Source: an uncultured Opitutales bacterium (lineage in GTDB: Bacteria; Verrucomicrobiota; Verrucomicrobiia; Opitutales; Intestinicryptomonadaceae). From it: a stretch of 16,471 nucleotides of DNA. Shown one piece after another: positions 7,863 through 14,674 of this stretch. Numbering within the stretch: position 1 is the first letter of the stretch; every line of letters starts with the position of its first letter. The notes under the pieces were generated by a model. The model saw only the letters and a list, made by a program, of their open reading frames with translations, was not told where the DNA came from and searched no databases. The stretch is taken from the NCBI GenBank assembly GCA_900548185.1, contig URJJ01000045.1:1-16471 (forward strand), in the 5' to 3' direction. The position numbers and the translations under genes are program-made.

Positions 7863-7863
7863 A

Positions 7864-7965
7864 GGAAGGTTTTAACATACAATCAACCGGCGCGTTCGGG
7901 GCAGCGTGCGCGCCTTCCGTCCGGCCGGGCGCGGGAATGCGCGGGATTTTTCCACGCCGCGCCCG
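7864..7965 (+). promoter_or_regulatory. Folded leader upstream of folE2
   Basis: Two GC-rich hairpins can form before the start codon. In the first, GGCGCG (7889-7894) pairs with CGCGCC (7909-7914), extendable by GGAA (7864-7867) with TTCC (7915-7918) across a large bulge. In the second, a perfect 9-bp stem CGGGCGCGG (7926-7934) pairs with CCGCGCCCG (7957-7965). The second ends 18 bases before the ATG and could influence ribosome access. I could not match it to a known riboswitch class, including tetrahydrofolate or preQ1 types. Confidence 0.3.
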
Positions 7966-7983
7966 CCCGCAGCAGATTAGAAC

Positions 7984-8949
7984 ATGAATAAGACAGGAAA
8001 AGACAACGCTCCGGAGACAATCTCCCCCAAATCCTTTTATGACGCCGCGTTTCCCGCCGGCGCCGACGCATCGTCGTCCCTGCCGGATGTCCAGAATGCC
8101 GACAGCACACAGATAAAAGGCGCGAACGTCCCCATCATGCAGGTGGGGATGCACAATTTCCGCCTCCCCCTCAAATTCCTGTCAAAGGACTGCGAGGTCC
8201 GCGAGCTCGAAGCTTCCGTGACCGGGACAGTGTCGCTTGCCGCGAACTCGAAGGGCATAAACATGTCCCGCATCATGCGCACGTTCTACACCTTTAAAGA
8301 CAGGATTTTTACGCCGGAAATCCTGGAGGAAATTCTCCGCGCAATGAAGTCGGAGGTGGGTACGTCGCGCGCGTCGGTTAAAATCTCGTTTTCCTACCCG
8401 ATGCTCCAAAAGAGCCTGCGCAGCGGCCTTGAGGGCTGGCAATATTACGACTGCGCGTACGAGGCGCGGCTCGACGACCTCGACAGGCTGAGGCGCATAG
8501 TCCATTTCGAGTTCGTCTATTCCTCCGCCTGCCCGTGCTCGGCGGAGCTGAGCGAGCACGCCCGCATAAACAGGGACATCTACTGCGTCCCGCACTCACA
8601 GCGCAGCAAGGTTCGCGTGAGCGTCGAGCTTGCCAAAAACGCTTCCATTTTCATAGAGGACCTCCACGCCCGCTGCCTCGACGCCCTCAAGACCGAAACG
8701 CAGGTGATGGTGAAGCGCGAGGACGAGCAGGCTTTCGCCGAGCTGAACGGGGCGTATGTGAAATTTGTGGAGGACGCCGCGCGCCTAATCTATGCGGAGC
8801 TCGACAAGGACGCGCGCATAGCCGACTTTGAGGCCGCATGCATCCATCTTGAAAGCCTCCATTCCCACGACGCCGTGAGCGTGATATGCAAGGGGAAGCC
8901 CGGCGGCTTCGACGCCTCGTTTTCCGCCTTTTCTTCGCTGGTTTGCTAG
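7984..8949 (+). CDS. folE2: GTP cyclohydrolase FolE2 (type IB)
   Basis: 321 residues. This enzyme converts GTP to 7,8-dihydroneopterin triphosphate, the first step to folate and to queuosine-type precursors. Family stretches are intact: DVQNADSTQIKGANVPI (35-51), the catalytic-site motif SSACPCSAELSEHAR (180-194) with Cys183 as the expected metal-binding Cys, HSQRS (204-208), FIEDLHAR (223-230), KREDEQAFAELNGAY (244-258) and ESLHSHDAVSVI (290-301). FolE2 is the alternative to the zinc enzyme FolE and can use other metals; in many bacteria it is induced under zinc shortage. I see no clear Zur-type box here. The ATG at 7984 gives a slightly long N-terminus; no strong ribosome site is visible. 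No folate-pathway neighbour follows: the next genes are convergent. Confidence 0.95.
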   Translation: MNKTGKDNAPETISPKSFYDAAFPAGADASSSLPDVQNADSTQIKGANVPIMQVGMHNFRLPLKFLSKDCEVRELEASVTGTVSLAANSKGINMSRIMRTFYTFKDRIFTPEILEEILRAMKSEVGTSRASVKISFSYPMLQKSLRSGLEGWQYYDCAYEARLDDLDRLRRIVHFEFVYSSACPCSAELSEHARINRDIYCVPHSQRSKVRVSVELAKNASIFIEDLHARCLDALKTETQVMVKREDEQAFAELNGAYVKFVEDAARLIYAELDKDARIADFEAACIHLESLHSHDAVSVICKGKPGGFDASFSAFSSLVC

Positions 8950-9637
8950 CGGATTGCGGCCTTTCCGGAGAGTCCAATCCTGCGCCGCCGCGCATATCGG
9001 GCGCGCCTGGGAATCCCTGTATTAGGCCCCCCAAGGGCCTTCCAAGCCGGGGCGGGAATTGCGCCGGACATGCGGCAATATGCCGGGGCGTTTCATGAGG
9101 CGTCATTCGCATCTCGGGGAGCCGGCGCTTTTTTGCGGCGCATTCCGGGCCGGGCGTGGATTTTCATGAAATTTCTCGCCGTGCGGCAGGGGATTGAGGA
9201 AAATCCGGCGGACTGTGCCTTCCGTCTTTTATGCGCAGCTTAAACCCGGCGGGGCTTTGGATTTTTGCCGGGGCCTGCAAAAAGTTGGAGGCGCGCGGAA
9301 GCGCAGGGGGGCGAAACTGGCGCTATCCGGGACGAAGTGCGTATTCGCGTAAAAATCCGGCTGTTGAAATAAAGGGGCTTGGCATGGGCGGGGGCCTGAA
9401 AGCGGATTCTGGGATTAGATTCTATGCGGACGAAAAGCCCGCCGTGCCTTCTGCGAAACGCCGCCTGTTTTCCTGTCCCATTTTGGGCGTTTAGACCAAT
9501 GCGGGTTCCTGAAAATTGCCCTGCCATATCATAAACGCCGCCATCCGCTCCATTTGGCGGGTTGCGCCGATTGGTTTTTCTCGTGTGCGCCGGGCAATGA
9601 GGCGGTTGGAAACGGCGTTCCGCCCGGATGCCTGGGC
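8950..9637. other. Long convergent gap without a supported gene
   Basis: About 690 bases between the ends of folE2 (+) and the minus-strand operon. Open frames are short, without motifs. A possible folE2 end structure is GCGCCGG (9061-9067) with CCGGCGC (9122-9128) followed by six T (9129-9134), with an inner hairpin CGGCA-ATA-TGCCG at 9072-9084; the long loop makes it uncertain. CCGCCA (9538-9543) with TGGCGG (9555-9560) could form a weak stem after the minus-strand operon. Two short words here also occur in the 7155-7983 gap: 9398-9410 in the same orientation, and 9468-9479 inverted. Confidence 0.6.
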
Positions 9638-9901
9638 CTACTTTTTGTAGTAGTTCCCGGAGATGCGGTCCTTTACAAATACGTCGAAGCCCTTCTTTTT
9701 GATGTAGGAGGTTTCGGATAGCTGCTTTTCGCGCCCGGGTGTGTATTGGCTGGAGAGGTTGGGGGCCTCGTAAATTCTGCGGACTTTCTTGCCGTTTTCC
9801 GGGTGCTTTTCCAGCGCGGGGGCGGAGGCGGGCTGTTCGACTTCAAAAATTTCGCCTTCGGAGCCGTCGTTTTCGATTGTGGCGTACTTGTAAACAGGCA
9901 T
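9638..9901 (-). CDS. FmdB-like small protein lacking zinc-ribbon cysteines
   Basis: 87 residues. The start MPVYKYATIENDGSEGEIFEV has the shape of FmdB/CxxC_CxxC regulators (MPIYEYxCxxCG..FE), and KHPENGKKVRRIYEAP lies where the second knuckle CPxCGxxxxR normally is. Every cysteine is gone: HPENG replaces CPxCG and the protein contains no Cys at all, so it cannot hold zinc in the usual way. The C-terminal half (GREKQLSETSYIKKKGFDVFVKD) is basic and soluble. It is the last gene of a four-gene minus-strand operon, starting 5 bases after the M50 protease gene, and the first gene of that operon encodes an intact FmdB-like protein. The open frame extends upstream over the protease gene, but the ATG at 9901 matches the family start. 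The homology is my reading of the pattern, not a search result. Confidence 0.75.
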   Translation of the reverse strand: MPVYKYATIENDGSEGEIFEVEQPASAPALEKHPENGKKVRRIYEAPNLSSQYTPGREKQLSETSYIKKKGFDVFVKDRISGNYYKK

Positions 9902-9906
9902 GTCGG

Positions 9907-10560
9907 TCAGGATGCTAGTTCGATGATTTTGGCTGCGGCAAACACAAACGCCGAGGCCAGGTAGTTTATGGCAAGCCCCAGCAGATGGCGGAAGGGGTCC
10001 ACGAAAAGTATCAGGGCAAACAGCACAATGAAGCCGTACTGTTCGAGCTTCACGTAGGCTTCGTTCGATATGTTCAGGGCGTAGCGGAGAAAGTGGGAGC
10101 CGTCGAGCGGCGGGATTGGTATCATGTTGAACACAAAGAGCATGCAGTTTACCATGAGCCCCAGCCGCCCGATTTCGAGGGCTTCCTTCGAGCCGTACAG
10201 GGCGCCGCCTGTCAGTATTATGGTGAATGCCAGGGCCAGGAGCAGGTTCATGCCGGGGCCTGCGAGGGTCGAAAGGAGGTCGTCGCGCATCCTTGTTTTC
10301 GGATTTGGGAGGGAGACGTAAACCGGCTTGCCCCAGCCGAAGAGCATGGTTGAGCCTGAGAATATCAGAATCAGCGGCAGAATTATCGTGCCCCACTTGT
10401 CGGCGTGGGCCATAGGGTTCAGGGTCACGCGGCCCATTGCGCGCGGCATGGGGTCGCCCAGCCTGTCGGCTGCGAATGCGTGCCCGAATTCGTGCATGGT
10501 TATGCTCACCAGAAGCACTATGAAAAATACGGCTTTGCCTTGCAGGGATACTTCGTCCAT
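9907..10560 (-). CDS. Site-2-type membrane metalloprotease, M50 family
   Basis: 217 residues, strongly hydrophobic, with about five membrane segments (roughly 8-28, 57-75, 101-120, 131-149 and 168-190). The zinc motif HEFGH is at 23-27 inside the first segment, and the third ligand motif NMIPIPPLDG at 145-154 is also intact, so the enzyme should be active. These compact S2P/M50B proteins (YwhC-like) cut substrates within the membrane; the substrate cannot be inferred here. The mid-protein stretch KPVYVSLPNPKTRMRDDLLSTLAGPGMN is typical of the subfamily. It sits one base after the TPR protein gene and 5 bases before the cysteine-less FmdB-like gene, so the products are probably made together. 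Confidence 0.92.
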   Translation of the reverse strand: MDEVSLQGKAVFFIVLLVSITMHEFGHAFAADRLGDPMPRAMGRVTLNPMAHADKWGTIILPLILIFSGSTMLFGWGKPVYVSLPNPKTRMRDDLLSTLAGPGMNLLLALAFTIILTGGALYGSKEALEIGRLGLMVNCMLFVFNMIPIPPLDGSHFLRYALNISNEAYVKLEQYGFIVLFALILFVDPFRHLLGLAINYLASAFVFAAAKIIELAS

Positions 10561-10561
10561 C

Positions 10562-11542
10562 TTATTCGGGTTTGTCGGTTTTTGCGTTGGTTTGCCTGGC
10601 GGGCGGCTGGGCCGCCATCCTTTGGGCGGACTTCATGAGTTCGGCGCGCGCGCCTTCAAAGCCGGGGCTCGATATTTGGCCCAGGGTTTCGGCGGCCTCT
10701 CCGGGCCTGCCCATTTCAAGCAGCACGGCGGCGATATTTATCCGGACGCTGTCGCGCTCGACGTTGAGGGCGGAGAGCTTTTCAGCCGCGCGCCAGGCTT
10801 CAAGTGCGGCCGGCCAGTCCGGGTTTTTTACGTCGTAAAATGCCTGCGCAAAGCGCACCGCCGCCTCGGCGTCGCCGGGCGAGAGGGCGGCCGCCCGCCC
10901 GAAGGCGGAGAGCATTTCGCTGTCGCGCGTCTCGCGCGTTAGCGCCTTGAGCTGTTCGAGCCTGTCGCCTGCCATGTATAGGAAGTCCCCGAGCTGGCGG
11001 GCGTACACCGCCGTCTGGGGCTCCAGGCGCACCGCGTCCTTTAGGTGGGCGTAGGCCTGGGCGTACATTTTGTTTTCGCCCTCGAACGTGGCGAGCTGCT
11101 GCTTTATGACGGCTATGCCAGGCTCAAGCTCGTCTGCCTGCCTGAACACCTTGTATGCGCTTTCGGCGTCGCCGTTTGAGCGCAGGAACTTGCCGAATAG
11201 GATGAGGGAGTTTGCGTCCTGGCTGTTTTCGCGCATGTAGTCGGCCCATCGCTGCTCGAGCACGGAAAGGCGGGACTTCAGCTCGCTTTCCGGCCTGTTT
11301 GCCGCTTTGAAGTCCCGCGCCAGCCTCTCCTGCTCTTCGAGGATTGAAAGAAGCTCCCTCTGCGTGAGCGTAAACGACGCTGCGGGCGCAGCGGAGCGCG
11401 CATCCTGTGCGGCGTTCTGCGGCGCGGGGGGCTCTCCACGGGTTTCGGGCGGTGGGGGCGGAACCTCCGCCGTCGAACACGCGCACGGCAGCGACGCCGC
11501 AGCCGGAAGGAGCGCCAAAATCATGCGGCGGATTCCCGTCAT
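10562..11542 (-). CDS. TPR-repeat protein, probable lipoprotein or secreted
   Basis: 326 residues. The N-terminus MTGIRRMILALLPAAASLPCACS looks like a short signal peptide, with Cys20 or Cys22 possible lipidation sites, though neither fits the standard lipobox well. A Pro-rich linker follows (PPPPPETRGEPPAPQ), then a helical region with tetratricopeptide-like units, for example DANSLILFGKFLRSNGDAESAYKVFRQADELEPG, KMYAQAYAHLKDAVRLEP and a later copy ending ALNVERDSVRINIAAVLLEMGRPGEAAETL. TPR proteins act as scaffolds for other proteins. Gene order (four bases after the Cys-rich FmdB-like gene, one base before the M50 protease) suggests it works at the membrane with the protease, perhaps as an envelope-side partner; that is inference. 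Confidence 0.8.
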   Translation of the reverse strand: MTGIRRMILALLPAAASLPCACSTAEVPPPPPETRGEPPAPQNAAQDARSAAPAASFTLTQRELLSILEEQERLARDFKAANRPESELKSRLSVLEQRWADYMRENSQDANSLILFGKFLRSNGDAESAYKVFRQADELEPGIAVIKQQLATFEGENKMYAQAYAHLKDAVRLEPQTAVYARQLGDFLYMAGDRLEQLKALTRETRDSEMLSAFGRAAALSPGDAEAAVRFAQAFYDVKNPDWPAALEAWRAAEKLSALNVERDSVRINIAAVLLEMGRPGEAAETLGQISSPGFEGARAELMKSAQRMAAQPPARQTNAKTDKPE

Positions 11543-11546
11543 CGCG

Positions 11547-11786
11547 TCAGCCCCCGTGGCAGCGGCAGCCGGCGCCGCAGCAGTGGTGTCCGTCCCCGCA
11601 GCCTTCCCGGCATTCTCCGCCGCATTTGCATTCTCCGCCTGTTTCGCGGCCGGCGCTGAAGGTTGAAATCAGCTTCTCAAGCCGCTTTGAGCCGCATTCG
11701 GGGCACGAGGGCCTGTCGTCCGCCGTCCTCGATAGGTGTTCGAAGGCGGTTCCGCACTTTTTGCATCTGTATTCGTAAATCGGCAT
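11547..11786 (-). CDS. FmdB-type zinc-ribbon protein with Cys-rich tail
   Basis: 79 residues. The first 45 form a standard FmdB/CxxC_CxxC ribbon: MPIYEYRCKKCG gives Cys8 and Cys11, and SCPECGSKRLEKLIS gives Cys28 and Cys31. After it comes a glycine-rich tail with eight cysteines (53, 55, 59, 63, 69, 70, 74, 76) and three histidines in about 27 residues, which looks like an added metal-binding segment. FmdB-type proteins are described as putative regulators, with little direct functional proof. The ATG at 11786 fits the family start exactly; an upstream in-frame ATG at 11828 would add 14 residues without support. It is the first gene of the minus-strand operon and diverges from the sugar isomerase gene. 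Confidence 0.9.
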   Translation of the reverse strand: MPIYEYRCKKCGTAFEHLSRTADDRPSCPECGSKRLEKLISTFSAGRETGGECKCGGECREGCGDGHHCCGAGCRCHGG

Positions 11787-11899
11787 TTTTTTAGGCGGGA
11801 TGCTTGCACATATCGGGGCGCCTTTCAAAGCATTTTTTTGCGCGTCTTCGCTTTCGGGCAGGCTGTTTTACTGTCAAACTAGGATTGCGGAGGATTGGC

Positions 11900-11927
11900 T
11901 TGAGTTCGCCCGCGATGGCCCTATGCT
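11900..11927 (+). promoter_or_regulatory. Weak promoter candidate for the isomerase operon
   Basis: TTGAGT (11900-11905) and TATGCT (11922-11927) are spaced by 16 bases, each 4 of 6 to consensus, 49 bases before the ATG at 11977. The -10 region, 11914-11927, resembles the stretch just before the 14675 gene (14641-14654) at 11 of 14 positions, which hints at a shared promoter style. Confidence 0.3.
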
Positions 11928-11976
11928 CGCCTCCCCAATTCCAAATTAACCAACAAACAAAAAGACAGGCAAAAAA

Positions 11977-13455
11977 ATGTACCTACCTCTCGGAACATAC
12001 ACTCCCGAACTAAAGCTGGGCCTTGTTTCGGCCTCCCGAAACTGCTTCCCGCGCTCCCTTTCCGAGGAGAGGACCGGAAGGCTCATGGCGGCCCTCGAAA
12101 AACTGGGCATAACCCCGGTCGTTCCCGCCGGCAGGTCCGCCATAATAGAGTCCAAGGACGACGCGGCCGATGCGGCGCGCCAGCTTCTGGATGCCGGATG
12201 CGACGCGGCCGTGCTGTATCTGGGCAACTTTTCGCCCGAAATCGAGGACGCCTTCTTTGTCAAGAATTTTGAAAAGCCCATCCTCATGATAGCCGCCGCC
12301 GAAGAGAGCGCGGGGGGGCTTTTGGACAGGCGCGGCGACGCTCTCTGCGGCCTGCTGAGTGCGACCATGGGCGTTGAGAAGCGCGGCCTTTCCAGGCGCG
12401 TCGTCATCCCCGAAAACCCGATTGTGGACGCCGCCCGCGGCGCGGAGGAGGTCGCCCATTTCATCAAGGTCGCCCGCGTGATAAAGGGCGTGAGAAACGC
12501 CACGATTGGCCTGTTCGGCCCCCGCCCCCGCGACTTTGAAACATGCAACTACAACGTTTCGAGCCTGCTTTCGATAGGGGTCGAAGTGGAGGAGCACGCG
12601 CTTTTCGAGGTGCACGCCGAAATCGAGCGCGTCCGCCGCGAATCCCCGGCGGAGGCCGCAGACATCGCCCGGGAAATGTGCGGGGTAAAGGGCGTGGCCG
12701 AAGGCTCAAAGGGCACCCTTCCCGAAAAGATGTCCGTCTATGAGCGCGCCCTGCGCAACCTGCGCGACAGGATGAAGTTGAGCGGCCTTTCCACGCAGTG
12801 CTGGACGCACCAGGAGGACGTCTGCAAGCACGTGCCATGCTTTGTAAACTCCCGCCTCGGCGAGCTGGGTTTCCCCGTGGCGTGCGAAAACGACGCGTAC
12901 AGTCTCACTGCGGAGCTCTTCTGCCAGTACGCCTCAAACGAGGCCGTTACGATGCTCGACATAAACCACTCCATCCCCTCCGACCTCTCCCCGGAACTCA
13001 AGGGCCTGAAAATTGAGGACACCGTCGGCCTCTTCCACTGCGGCAACACCGCGCGGAAGCTCATGAAGACTTCCGAAGTGAGCTTCCAGCGCATCATGGC
13101 GAGCACCGCCCCCTCCGACGCCGACTACTGGGGCACCCTCGAGGGCCAGATAAAGGCATCCCCCATAACGATGTTCCAGATACACGGCTCCGGCGACGGC
13201 CTGCGCGCCTACATCTGCGAGGGCAGCTTCCTCGACCTCGACCCCAGGACGTTCGGCTCGACGGGCACGGCCTACATCCCGGGATTCATGCGCTTCTACC
13301 GCCACTGCCTGCTCGGCAGGTTCCACCACCACGCGGCCATCGCCTTCTCGCACTGCGGCGCGGTGCTCTTCGACGCCCTCAAGGCGCTCGGCGTGGACGA
13401 AATTTACATCCCCTCCGAGCTTCCATATCCCGGGGAGAACGTATTCAGGAAGTAG
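11977..13455 (+). CDS. L-fucose/L-arabinose isomerase family protein
   Basis: 492 residues across the full FucI/AraA-type fold. Such enzymes interconvert an aldose and its ketose using a divalent metal. The expected ligands are visible: Glu304 in VACENDAYSL, Asp328 in TMLDINHSIP and a His in RFHHHAAIAFSHCG (450-452). GLFHCGNTARKL (351-362) and HGSGDGLRAYICEG (403-416) are also typical of the sugar-isomerase C-terminal region. The protein is shorter than E. coli FucI (about 590) and closer to the general 'L-fucose isomerase family' group, so the true sugar could be L-fucose, D-arabinose, L-arabinose or a relative. The mutarotase gene follows by 9 bases. The leader before the ATG is purine-rich (AAAAAGACAGGCAAAAAA). 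Confidence 0.9.
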   Translation: MYLPLGTYTPELKLGLVSASRNCFPRSLSEERTGRLMAALEKLGITPVVPAGRSAIIESKDDAADAARQLLDAGCDAAVLYLGNFSPEIEDAFFVKNFEKPILMIAAAEESAGGLLDRRGDALCGLLSATMGVEKRGLSRRVVIPENPIVDAARGAEEVAHFIKVARVIKGVRNATIGLFGPRPRDFETCNYNVSSLLSIGVEVEEHALFEVHAEIERVRRESPAEAADIAREMCGVKGVAEGSKGTLPEKMSVYERALRNLRDRMKLSGLSTQCWTHQEDVCKHVPCFVNSRLGELGFPVACENDAYSLTAELFCQYASNEAVTMLDINHSIPSDLSPELKGLKIEDTVGLFHCGNTARKLMKTSEVSFQRIMASTAPSDADYWGTLEGQIKASPITMFQIHGSGDGLRAYICEGSFLDLDPRTFGSTGTAYIPGFMRFYRHCLLGRFHHHAAIAFSHCGAVLFDALKALGVDEIYIPSELPYPGENVFRK

Positions 13456-13464
13456 GGGGGCGCC

Positions 13465-14481
13465 ATGGGATCCTACAAGACGGTCGAAGTCAGAAACGGC
13501 GACATGAAAATGCGTGTCGCAAGCCTCGGCGGCATCATAATGAGCCTCCACGCGCCCGACGCCTCCGGCCGCTCGGCCGACGTGGTGCTTGGCCACGACA
13601 CCCCGGAGGAATACCTGAAAAGCGGGTGCTTCTTCGGGGCCATTGTGGGCCGCGTCGGCAACCGCATATCCGGCGGCTCCTTCAAGCTTGGCGGCAGGAA
13701 GTATTCCGTGGCCAAAAACGAGGCGGCCTACGGCAACCACCTGCACGGCGGTCTCTCCGGCTTCGACAAGGCGGTGTGGGACATCTGCGAATGCTCGGGG
13801 CCCGGCTGGAAGGGCGTCCACCTTCACTACCTCTCCCGCGACGGCGAGGAGGGGTACCCGGGCAATCTGGACGTGTCGGTGTTCTACAAGCTATCCGACG
13901 ACAATTCGCTCGCGATAGAGTACTGCGCCCACACCGACAGGCCGACGCTCTGCAACCTCACCCAGCACAGCTACTTCAACCTCTCCGGCGGCCGCAGCCC
14001 GGACATACTCGGCCACGAGGTGAAAATCGACGCCGATTTCTACACCAAAAACGACGCGAATTTCATCCCCACCGGCGAGGTGCTGAGCGTGAAGGGCACG
14101 CCGCTTGACCTGCGCAGGGCCAAGCCCGTGCGCGCGGGCGTAGAGTCGGGCCATCCGCTCATCGCCTCCGCAAACGGGGGCTACGACCACAACTGGGTGC
14201 TGCGCAATTCCGCAGGCGACCTGGCGCCGGCCGCATTTGTGTCGGACCCCGCGACGGGAAGGCGGATGGGCGTATTTACGACGGAGCCCGGCCTGCAATT
14301 TTACACGGCGAATTTCGTCAAAAACATCAGGGGCAAAAACGGGGCGGTGTACGACAAGTATGCGGGGCTTTGCCTGGAGTCGCAGCACTGGCCGGACGCG
14401 CCCCACCACCCGCACTTCCCCGGAATCGAGCTAATGCCGGAAGACACGTATTCTACAATGACAGTTTACAGCTTTGCCTGA
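13465..14481 (+). CDS. galM: Aldose 1-epimerase (galactose mutarotase)
   Basis: 338 residues, the usual length. It interconverts alpha and beta anomers of aldoses, feeding the correct form to the isomerase encoded just upstream. The catalytic residues are visible: His94 in NHLHGG, His168 in TQHSYFNL, Asp241 in GGYDHNW and Glu305 in GLCLESQHWPDAPHHPHFP. GRVGNRISGG (62-71) and DGEEGYPGNL (126-135) are further family signatures. The N-terminus has no signal peptide, so it should be cytoplasmic. The ATG at 13465 follows a purine-rich AGGGGGG ribosome site, 9 bases after the isomerase stop, so the two are translated from one transcript, which ends at the terminator at 14506-14531. The preferred sugar may be the isomerase substrate and not galactose. 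Confidence 0.95.
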   Translation: MGSYKTVEVRNGDMKMRVASLGGIIMSLHAPDASGRSADVVLGHDTPEEYLKSGCFFGAIVGRVGNRISGGSFKLGGRKYSVAKNEAAYGNHLHGGLSGFDKAVWDICECSGPGWKGVHLHYLSRDGEEGYPGNLDVSVFYKLSDDNSLAIEYCAHTDRPTLCNLTQHSYFNLSGGRSPDILGHEVKIDADFYTKNDANFIPTGEVLSVKGTPLDLRRAKPVRAGVESGHPLIASANGGYDHNWVLRNSAGDLAPAAFVSDPATGRRMGVFTTEPGLQFYTANFVKNIRGKNGAVYDKYAGLCLESQHWPDAPHHPHFPGIELMPEDTYSTMTVYSFA

Positions 14482-14505
14482 CATTCCAAAATTCCGGAAT
14501 ATGCC

Positions 14506-14531
14506 GGCCCCCTGCGGGGGGCCTTTTTTTT
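14506..14531 (+). terminator. Rho-independent terminator of the isomerase-mutarotase operon
   Basis: GGCCCCC (14506-14512) pairs with GGGGGCC (14517-14523) around a 4-base loop, followed by eight T (14524-14531). It starts 24 bases after the galM stop. Confidence 0.92.
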
Positions 14532-14674
14532 GCCCTTTGCGCACGGCGCGCGGCTTCTGGCCCCGCCCGGATTTCCGCCTTTTGCGCGCCGCCATCATCT
14601 TGAGGGCAGTGCGCGCGGCAGGGGCTGCGTTCAGGCTTGAAATGGCGGTATGCTGTGTGCTTTAATGCGCCCCG

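Larger units (their letters stand above)
7155..7983. other. Long gap without a supported gene
   Basis: About 830 bases between the DJ-1/PfpI terminators and folE2. Open frames exist on both strands but give low-complexity, Arg/Gly/Pro-rich products with no motif, and the sequence has T and A runs unlike the genes. It contains the near-palindrome at 7164-7188, the inverted-repeat element at 7215-7348, a perfect odd-centred palindrome GCGGAGCCCGGCTCCGC at 7644-7660, and the folE2 promoter candidate and leader from about 7834. I see no tRNA, SRP RNA or RNase P signature. Confidence 0.7.

Noticed and set aside
6969..7875. Several open frames in the gap before folE2
   Set aside because: They run through two terminators and the inverted-repeat element and give Gly/Arg-rich sequences without domains.
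9231..9527. Small open frames on both strands in the convergent gap
   Set aside because: They overlap each other, lack ribosome sites and motifs, and have the composition of the surrounding non-coding DNA.
9902..10396. Upstream extension of the Cys-less FmdB-like frame
   Set aside because: It overlaps the M50 protease on the same strand in another frame. The protease has intact catalytic motifs, and the ATG at 9901 gives the FmdB-type start MPVYKY.
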